DNA from: Desulfotignum sp.
Lineage (GTDB): Bacteria; Desulfobacterota; Desulfobacteria; Desulfobacterales; Desulfobacteraceae
Length of the DNA stretch: 36,502 nt
Assembly: GCA_011390335.1 (NCBI GenBank)
Contig: JAABSO010000038.1
Location: forward strand, 1 to 36,502
Reading direction: 5' to 3'
A program made the position numbers and the translations under genes. Under the pieces are notes generated by a model, which was not told the origin of the DNA, did not search any database, and saw nothing but the letters and a program-made list of their open reading frames with translations. Below, piece after piece: positions 30,402-36,502 of this stretch (within the stretch, counting starts at the first letter, position 1; each line of letters begins with the position of its first letter).

Positions 30402-31844
30402 ATGGATGTCGACTATGGCACACTGCAGGCACTGAGAAAGACCCATCCGGCCTGGAAGCTGCTGGTGGCAGATCACAGCCCGCTCATTGCCGCATTTTTA
30501 CACAACACTTTTATTGTGCCCAACCAGCGGCGGCTCAGCCGGGCAGACCTGGCCTCTGCCCTGGAAGACCTGCTTTTCACCCTGCGGGAAACCCAAGGCG
30601 AGGATGCCTTTCCCCGGTCCGCCCAGGCATATTTGGATGACTGGGCCGGCGAGGATAAAGGGTGGCTGCGCAAATTCTATCCCCGGGGATCGGATGAGGT
30701 GCACTATGATTTGATGCCGGCGGCGGAAAAAGCTTTGTCCTGGCTGGAAAGCCTTATCCAGCGGCCCTTTGTGGGCACGGAATCGCGCCTGATGACCATT
30801 TTTGACCTGCTGCGCCAGATGGTGGAAGGCACGGAAAAAGATGTGCAGGTGCGGATCCAGGAACTGGAAAAAAGAAAAGCTGCCATTAAAAACGAATTGG
30901 CCCAGGTGCGGTCGGGCCGTCTGGACATGCTGGATGACACCGCTGTCCGGGACCGGTTCCTCCAGGTGAGCCAGACCGCCCGGGAACTGCTGGGAGATTT
31001 CAGGGAGGTGGAGTACAATTTTAGGCTGCTGGACCGGAAAATCCGCGAACAGATCACCCTGTGGGAAGGGAGCAAAGCCCAGCTGCTGGAAGATTTTTTC
31101 GGGGAGCGGGACATGATCGCCGATTCCGACCAGGGGAAAAGCTTTACCGCGTTCTGGGACCTGCTCATGTCCCCGGCCCGGCAGGAAGAACTCACCGGGA
31201 TGCTGGAAACGGTGTTTGACCTGGCAGCGGTCAAAGCGCTGTCTCCGGACCGGCGCCTCAAGCGTGTGCATTATGACTGGCTGTCTGCCGGCGAACATAC
31301 CCAGCGCACCGTGGCCAAGCTGTCTGGACAGCTGCGGCGGTACCTGGATGACCAGGCCTTCCTGGAAAACAAGCGCATCATGCAGGTGATCCAGCAGATC
31401 GAGACCCGGGCAGTCCGGCTCAGGGACCAGATGCCACAGGGCTGCATCATGACCATGGATGAGGCTTCTTTGGACATTCACCTGCCCATGGAACGGCCCC
31501 TCTACAAGATCCCGGTCAAACCGAAAATCACGGACACTGTCTCGCTGGGCGACGGTTCAGACATCCCTGCAGACATGCTGCATGACATTGTGTTCGTGGA
31601 CCGGCTGGTGCTCAAACAACGGATCCGCACCGCCCTGCAGACCAGAGACCAGGTCACCCTGGCACAGATCCTTTCCGACCATCCCCTGGAAAAGGGCCTG
31701 GCCGAGCTGGTGACCTACCTGACCCTGGCGGCCGAGGATGACAACGCCTGGTTTGACGACGCTTTGACCCACCAGGCAGTATGGACAGATGCCGGTGGCA
31801 TTGGCCGGCAGGCCACCTTCAACGCCGTAATTTTCAGTAGGTAA
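30402..31844 (+). CDS. jetA: Wadjet anti-plasmid system protein JetA (DUF3375)
   Basis: 480 residues. The N-terminus (YGTLQALRKTHPAWKLLVADHSPLIAAFLHNTF, in two blocks around residues 4-35) and SRADLASALEDLLFTLRE are typical of DUF3375/JetA. A helical middle part with a coiled coil (about 140-180) is followed by a C-terminal winged-helix-like region. JetA is the kleisin-like subunit that bridges the JetC heads in the SMC-type complex which recognises and linearises small circular DNA. The start is ATG 30402; the open frame reaches back to 30219 inside DUF3786 but that part is shadow. No clear ribosome-binding site precedes it, so coupling to DUF3786 translation is likely. Confidence 0.94.
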   Translation: MDVDYGTLQALRKTHPAWKLLVADHSPLIAAFLHNTFIVPNQRRLSRADLASALEDLLFTLRETQGEDAFPRSAQAYLDDWAGEDKGWLRKFYPRGSDEVHYDLMPAAEKALSWLESLIQRPFVGTESRLMTIFDLLRQMVEGTEKDVQVRIQELEKRKAAIKNELAQVRSGRLDMLDDTAVRDRFLQVSQTARELLGDFREVEYNFRLLDRKIREQITLWEGSKAQLLEDFFGERDMIADSDQGKSFTAFWDLLMSPARQEELTGMLETVFDLAAVKALSPDRRLKRVHYDWLSAGEHTQRTVAKLSGQLRRYLDDQAFLENKRIMQVIQQIETRAVRLRDQMPQGCIMTMDEASLDIHLPMERPLYKIPVKPKITDTVSLGDGSDIPADMLHDIVFVDRLVLKQRIRTALQTRDQVTLAQILSDHPLEKGLAELVTYLTLAAEDDNAWFDDALTHQAVWTDAGGIGRQATFNAVIFSR

Positions 31845-31849
31845 CGCCC

Positions 31850-32515
31850 ATGGATGCAACACAACCTTATCCACCTGATATCTCCCGCCCCCTGGTGGCA
31901 TTGCTAAAGGGCGTGGTGTTCAAAGAAAACGACCCGGCCCTGTGGCACCTTCTGGAAGAAGGCCAGATGGCCATCCGGGACTATTTCCGGGTAATGGGCC
32001 TGGAACTGATGCTGGACACTGCCGAAGGGTATGCCTGGCTGACCACCCGGGAACCGGAAGAAGGGGAAGACCCCCTGCCCCGCCTGGTGGGAAGGCGGCA
32101 GCTGTCCTATCCTGTGAGCCTGATCATTGCGCTCTTACGCAAAAAAATGGCGGAACAGGATGCAGCCGGAGAAGATCCCCGCCTGATTCTGTCAGTGGAG
32201 GAGATCACGGAAATGGTCCGGGTATTTTTGCCGGCATCGGGCAACGAAGCCCGGATGATGGACCGGATCAACACCCACCTGAACAAAATCGCAAATCTGG
32301 GATTTATCCGGCGGCTCAAGGGCGAAAAGGACAAAATCGAGGTGATCCGTATCCTCAAGGCGTTTGTGGATGCCCAGTGGCTCAGTGAACTGGATGACCG
32401 GCTCAAAGAATACCAGGACCGGCAAGAGGACGATAGCGAGACAGGTCCGGCAGGCGACAGTGACATCGAAACAGACACCGGTTCGAACCGCACCGGGAAC
32501 AAAGGTGACGGCTGA
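31850..32515 (+). CDS. jetB: Wadjet protein JetB (DUF4194)
   Basis: 221 residues. DUF4194 features: LLKGVVFKENDPALWHLLEE near the N-terminus, IRDYFRVMGLELMLDTAEGYAWL, RRQLSYPVSLIIALLRKKMAE, and a second winged-helix part with NTHLNKIANLGFIRRL and IRILKAFVDAQWLSELD. The last 30 residues are acidic and probably disordered. JetB is the MukE-like winged-helix subunit binding JetA. It begins five bases after jetA and its TGA overlaps the jetC ATG by one base. Confidence 0.94.
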   Translation: MDATQPYPPDISRPLVALLKGVVFKENDPALWHLLEEGQMAIRDYFRVMGLELMLDTAEGYAWLTTREPEEGEDPLPRLVGRRQLSYPVSLIIALLRKKMAEQDAAGEDPRLILSVEEITEMVRVFLPASGNEARMMDRINTHLNKIANLGFIRRLKGEKDKIEVIRILKAFVDAQWLSELDDRLKEYQDRQEDDSETGPAGDSDIETDTGSNRTGNKGDG

Positions 32516-35500
32516 TGGAACAGCAGCTGCTGGATTTTTCATCGGATGATGCCCTGGCCGGGTTCCGGCTCCACACCCTGGAGGTCTTCAACTGGGGCAC
32601 CTTTCACAAACAGGTGTGGCGCCTGGATCTGGACAGCCGCAACAGCCTGCTGACCGGCGATATCGGATCAGGCAAATCCACCCTGGTGGATGCAGTGACC
32701 ACCCTGCTGGTGCCGGCCCACCGCGTGGCTTACAACAAGGCGGCCGGGGCCGACACAAAAGAACGCAGCCTGCGCTCCTATGTGCTCGGATATTACAAGT
32801 CTGAGCGCAGCACCACGGGTCACGCCGCAAAATCGGTGTCCCTGCGGGATCACAACAGTTTTTCCGTGATCCTGGGGGTGTTCAAAAACACGGGATATCT
32901 CCAGGAAGTCACCCTGGCCCAGGTGTTCTGGATCAAAGAGGCCCAGGCTCCGCCGGAACGGTTCTATGTGGTGGCGGACGAGGCATTGTCCATTACCGGT
33001 CATTTCAGCGGGTTCGGCACCGATATCGGGCAGCTGAAAAAACGGTTAAAAAAAATGAAAGATGTGGCGGTATTCGACACCTTTCCCAAATACGGGGCCG
33101 CATTCCGCAGGCGGTTCGGCATTGACAACGAACAGGCCCTGGCCCTGTTTCACCAGACCGTGTCCATGAAATCGGTGGGCAACCTCACCGACTTTGTCAG
33201 GGAACACATGCTGGAACCCTTTGATGTCACCCCCCGCATCGATGCCCTGCTGCATCATTTTGACGACCTGAACCGGGCCCATGCCGCCGTGCTCAAGGCA
33301 AAACAGCAGATCGAGCGGTTGACCCCCCTGGTGGCGGACTGCGACAGACACACGCATCTGGTGCAGGAGGCAGGACAGATGCGGGAATGCCGAGAGGCGT
33401 TGGCCCCGTTTTTTGCCGTGCACAAAAAAAAGCTGCTCAAAAAGCGGATGGCCAATTTAACTGATGAACACACCCGGCTGACACGGAAAGCCCGGGCCCT
33501 GGAGAGCGAAAACAAAGAACAGATGGCCCGGCGGGATGACATCCGGCAGGCCATTGCCGAAAACGGCGGCGACCGTCTGGAACGGCTCCGGGCCGATATC
33601 AAGCGGCTCTTCGACCAGAAACATAAGCGCCAGAACCAGGCACAGCGGTATGCAGACCTGGCACAGGATCTGGCATTCAAGCCGGTGCACACCCGGACGG
33701 ATTTTGATGACAACGCGGCCGCCATCCAGGACCGGCAGCAGGCGTTGAGAAAAAAGGAAGCAGATCTCCTCAACCTGCGCACAGATCTTTCCATGAAGTT
33801 CCGGGATCTCAAAGCAGACCATGAAGAGCTGACCGGAGAACTGACATCCCTGTCCGCCCGCAAAAGCAATATCCTTGCCCGGCAGGTGAGTATACGGCAG
33901 ACATTGTGCCGCCATCTTGCCATCCATGAAAAGGACCTGCCCTTTGCCGGTGAGCTGATCCAGGTCAGAACGGAGCAATCCCCCTGGGAAGGAGCTGCCG
34001 AACGGCTGCTGCATAATTTCGCCCTGTCCCTGCTGGTGCCGGAATCCCATTACCGGGCCGTGGCCGCCTGGGTGGACAACACATTTCTGCAGGCCAGGCT
34101 GGTGTATTACCTGGTGAGACCGTCTCCGGGGAAAAAATCCATGAATCTGCATCCGGATTCCCTGGTGAAAAAACTGGCCATCAAGCCGGATAACGAATGT
34201 TACGACTGGCTGGAACAGGAGCTGGCGGCCCGGTTCAACTATGCCTGCTGTACGGACATGCAAAGGTTCCACCAGGAACCCTGGGCCATTACGGAAAAAG
34301 GCCAGATCAAGTCCGGGGGACAGCGCCATGAAAAAGATGACCGCCGGGATCTCACGGACCGGTCCCATTATGTGCTGGGGTGGACCAATGAGGCCAAAAT
34401 CAGGATCTTGAAACAGCAAAGCCATGATCTGGAGAAACAGATGCAAACGACAGGTGATGAAATATCCCGGCTGGAATCCAGAAAAAACAATCTGCAAAAT
34501 CAATTGACCAATCTGACCCGCCTGGGAGATTTTCAGGATTTTTCCGACCTGGACTGGCAGGCAGCGGCCGAAGAGATCCTACATCTGGAAGAGGAAAAAC
34601 AGGAACTAGAGACCCGGTCCGATATCCTCCAGACCCTGGGAAGGCAGCTGGAAACCCTGGAAAAACAAATGGATGACACGGAAAAAGACCTGAAACAGGC
34701 CCGTGACGAGCTGGCCGGAAACCGGGAAAAGCAGAACCAGACCAGGCGCATGGCAGACGACTGTGAACAGGATCTGGCGGGCTGGGCCGCCATGGACACT
34801 GAACAGGCAACTGCCCTGTACCGGAACCTGGAATCCCTGCGCCAGAAAGAACTGCCCGCCCACACCCTGACCATTGAATCCTGCGGCAACAAAGAAAGAG
34901 AGATGCGGGAACTCCTCCAGAACCGCATCGACAACCTGGACAAACGCATCTCCACCCTGGCCGCCCGGATCATCAAAGCGATGCACGGGTACCGCAGGGA
35001 TTTTCCGCTGGAAACCAGGGAGGTGGATGATGCGGTGTCATCGGGTCCGGAATACCGGACCATGCTGGATCAGCTGTGCTCCGACAACCTGCCGGAATTT
35101 GAAAAACGGTTCAAGGAACTGCTCAATGAAAACACCATCCGGGAGGTGGCCAATTTCCAGTCCCAGCTGCTGCGGGAAAAAGAGACCATCAAGGAGCGTA
35201 TCGAGCGCATCAACCGGTCTTTGTCCGACATCGAATACAACCCGGGCCGGTACATCGTGCTGGAGGCGGAGCTCACTCCGGACATGGATATCCGGGATTT
35301 CCAGCAGCAGCTGCGGGCCTGCACGGAAGGGGCTTTGACCGGGTCTGACGAGGACCATTACTCTGAAGCCAAATTCCTGCAGGTAAGCCGCGTGATCGAA
35401 CGGTTCCGGGGCAGAGACGGCACGGTGGATCTGGACCGGCGCTGGACAAAAAAAGTGACGGATGTGCGCAACTGGTTCGTGTTTGCCGCCTCGGAGCGCT

Positions 35501-35892
35501 GGAAAGAGGACCACACCGAATATGAGCATTACACCGATTCCGGGGGCAAGTCCGGAGGGCAGAAGGAAAAACTGGCCTACACCGTGCTGGCGGCCAGCCT
35601 GGCCTATCAGTTTGGCCTGGAATGGGGGGCGATACGGTCCCGCACCTTCCGGTTCGTGGCCATTGACGAGGCATTCGGCCGGGGTTCGGACGACTCCACC
35701 CGGTACAGCCTGGAACTGTTCAAAAAACTCAACCTCCAGCTGCTCATCGTGACCCCGCTGCAAAAAATCCACATCATCGAGCCTTATGTGTCGTCGGTGG
35801 GACTGGTGTACTGCCCGGACGGCAGAGAATCGCTGCTGCGCAACATGAGCGTGGAAGAATACCGGGACCGCCGGGAAAGGGTTGAAACGTGA
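32515..35892 (+). CDS. jetC: Wadjet protein JetC, SMC/MukB-like ATPase
   Basis: 1125 residues. Head ATPase halves at both ends: Walker A GDIGSGKST (residues 48-56) in LEVFNWGTFHKQVW context, ABC signature SGGKSGGQKEK (about 1007-1017), and Walker B FVAIDEAFGRG (about 1046-1056) followed by LLIVTPLQKIHIIEPYV. Between them are two long coiled-coil arms (about 260-460 and 640-800, rich in E, K, Q, L) flanking a hinge-like globular segment around 480-620. JetC dimers extrude DNA loops and present small circles to the nuclease JetD. The motifs are intact, so the ATPase should be active. Size matches the type I family members I know of, but the type was not tested. Confidence 0.95.
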   Translation: MEQQLLDFSSDDALAGFRLHTLEVFNWGTFHKQVWRLDLDSRNSLLTGDIGSGKSTLVDAVTTLLVPAHRVAYNKAAGADTKERSLRSYVLGYYKSERSTTGHAAKSVSLRDHNSFSVILGVFKNTGYLQEVTLAQVFWIKEAQAPPERFYVVADEALSITGHFSGFGTDIGQLKKRLKKMKDVAVFDTFPKYGAAFRRRFGIDNEQALALFHQTVSMKSVGNLTDFVREHMLEPFDVTPRIDALLHHFDDLNRAHAAVLKAKQQIERLTPLVADCDRHTHLVQEAGQMRECREALAPFFAVHKKKLLKKRMANLTDEHTRLTRKARALESENKEQMARRDDIRQAIAENGGDRLERLRADIKRLFDQKHKRQNQAQRYADLAQDLAFKPVHTRTDFDDNAAAIQDRQQALRKKEADLLNLRTDLSMKFRDLKADHEELTGELTSLSARKSNILARQVSIRQTLCRHLAIHEKDLPFAGELIQVRTEQSPWEGAAERLLHNFALSLLVPESHYRAVAAWVDNTFLQARLVYYLVRPSPGKKSMNLHPDSLVKKLAIKPDNECYDWLEQELAARFNYACCTDMQRFHQEPWAITEKGQIKSGGQRHEKDDRRDLTDRSHYVLGWTNEAKIRILKQQSHDLEKQMQTTGDEISRLESRKNNLQNQLTNLTRLGDFQDFSDLDWQAAAEEILHLEEEKQELETRSDILQTLGRQLETLEKQMDDTEKDLKQARDELAGNREKQNQTRRMADDCEQDLAGWAAMDTEQATALYRNLESLRQKELPAHTLTIESCGNKEREMRELLQNRIDNLDKRISTLAARIIKAMHGYRRDFPLETREVDDAVSSGPEYRTMLDQLCSDNLPEFEKRFKELLNENTIREVANFQSQLLREKETIKERIERINRSLSDIEYNPGRYIVLEAELTPDMDIRDFQQQLRACTEGALTGSDEDHYSEAKFLQVSRVIERFRGRDGTVDLDRRWTKKVTDVRNWFVFAASERWKEDHTEYEHYTDSGGKSGGQKEKLAYTVLAASLAYQFGLEWGAIRSRTFRFVAIDEAFGRGSDDSTRYSLELFKKLNLQLLIVTPLQKIHIIEPYVSSVGLVYCPDGRESLLRNMSVEEYRDRRERVET

Positions 35893-36502
35893 CCGCTGCC
35901 TGGACCCGGATCCAGGATCTGAAGGACCGGCTGGGAAAAAAATGGCGTAAAGGAACGTTCCTGGCCCAATGGATAACTCCGGACGAATGCTACCCCCTGC
36001 GCATCCCTCTGAAACATCCTACGGCCCGGGAGCTGACCCATGATTTTGCAGCAGCCCGTGACTGGGTGGCACACTGGGTCTCCCATGAAAACGCCCCGGG
36101 CCGGCCCGGATTTTCCATTGAATGGCACGATTTCACCCACCGGACCCTGGGAAAGAACAGGCTGCCCGCAGCGGTGATATTTCCCACCCCGGCCGATGTG
36201 GCCGGGTTTCTGGGCAAAACCCGACAGGCCAACCGATTTCACACCCTGTTCCACACCATCACGGACCGGTTTCCCCAACTGGCCGGACTGCTGCTGAACC
36301 ACCCTTTGACCGTGCTCCAGCATGGCAACGTGTGGGAGGAGCTGCTGGCCATCCTGGAATTCATTACCTGTCATCCCCGGCCCGGCATCTACATCCGGCA
36401 GCTGGAGATCCCCGGGGTGGACACCAAGTTCATTGAAACCCACAAAGCCTGGCTGGTGAAGCTGCTGACCTGTGTGCTGCCGGAAATCGCCGTGGATGAA
36501 GA
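35889..36502 (+). CDS. jetD: Wadjet protein JetD, N-terminal part (DUF3322; truncated by window end)
   Basis: Starts at GTG 35889, overlapping the jetC stop by four bases (GTGA). About 204 residues are visible and the frame is open at the window edge. The visible part is the DUF3322 domain: FHTLFHTITDRFPQLAGLLLNHP, VWEELLAILEFITCHPRPG, and IYIRQLEIPGVDTKFIETHK. The topoisomerase VI-A-like (Toprim, DUF2220) nuclease domain, which cuts the plasmid, lies beyond the window. JetD is the effector nuclease of the system. Confidence 0.92.
   Translation, partial: MTAAWTRIQDLKDRLGKKWRKGTFLAQWITPDECYPLRIPLKHPTARELTHDFAAARDWVAHWVSHENAPGRPGFSIEWHDFTHRTLGKNRLPAAVIFPTPADVAGFLGKTRQANRFHTLFHTITDRFPQLAGLLLNHPLTVLQHGNVWEELLAILEFITCHPRPGIYIRQLEIPGVDTKFIETHKAWLVKLLTCVLPEIAVDE

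Noticed and set aside
30498..31481. 327-codon minus-strand frame opposite jetA
   Set aside because: Antisense shadow of a recognised Wadjet gene; composition is not protein-like.
33457..34503. 348-codon minus-strand frame opposite jetC
   Set aside because: Antisense to the coiled-coil part of JetC; no motif, no ribosome-binding site.

Overview
This 36.5 kb window looks like chromosome from a Gram-negative, probably anaerobic, sulfate-reducing-type bacterium of the Desulfobacterota (Desulfobacteraceae-like). The basis is indirect: moderate GC with long antisense ORFs, a DsrC-family protein, a DUF3786 protein, LarB, CmoAB, a CheY-TPR regulator, a sigma-54 activator, and isoleucine synthesis through citramalate. 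No rRNA, tRNA, integrase, transposase or CRISPR array was seen. The species cannot be named from the sequence.

Layout. 1-3.9 kb: tail of a receiver-domain protein, then a Mg2+ transporter gene (mgtE, minus) behind an unusually long leader, then the tRNA wobble-uridine pair cmoA-cmoB (minus). 4.0-5.9 kb: a ParM/Alp-type bacterial actin followed closely by larB (plus). 5.9-9.3 kb: a hybrid histidine kinase overlapping a CheY-TPR protein (minus). 9.4-16.8 kb: a branched-chain amino acid operon, ilvD-ilvB-ilvH-cimA-leuA, preceded by a well-formed attenuator: a 28-residue Leu/Ile/Val-rich leader peptide, a hairpin inside the peptide gene, and an intrinsic terminator just before ilvD. 16.9-19.6 kb: a small unknown protein, a sigma-54 activator with a degenerate receiver domain, a good sigma-54 promoter, and an orphan RimK-like ATP-grasp ligase. 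19.9-22.3 kb: an acyl-CoA dehydrogenase and its TetR-family neighbour (minus), with an operator-like palindrome over the TetR promoter. 22.8-29.5 kb: a minus-strand operon for a 2-oxoacid (pyruvate-type) dehydrogenase complex, led by a DsrC-like protein without the redox cysteines and trailed by a lipoate-ligase-like protein and a Rossmann protein. 29.7-36.5 kb: a DUF3786 gene followed after 4 bases by jetA-jetB-jetC-jetD, the Wadjet anti-plasmid SMC-like defence system; jetD runs off the right end.

How the parts work together. The ilv/cim/leu genes supply pyruvate-derived branched-chain amino acids and appear to be sensed as a unit by leader-peptide attenuation. The dehydrogenase operon carries its own E3 and lipoyl-attachment candidate, so it looks self-contained; the DsrC-like protein at its head is the puzzling member. 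The sigma-54 activator and ATP-grasp gene look like a dedicated regulator-target pair. Two intergenic spots (11.3 kb and 19.7 kb) carry opposite-facing copies of one repeat built from 7-base units. The most interesting unexplained items are the sigma-54/ATP-grasp module, the cysteine-less DsrC homologue in the dehydrogenase operon, the DUF3786-Wadjet linkage, the orphan actin next to larB, and the long mgtE leader with a possible 46-codon gene.
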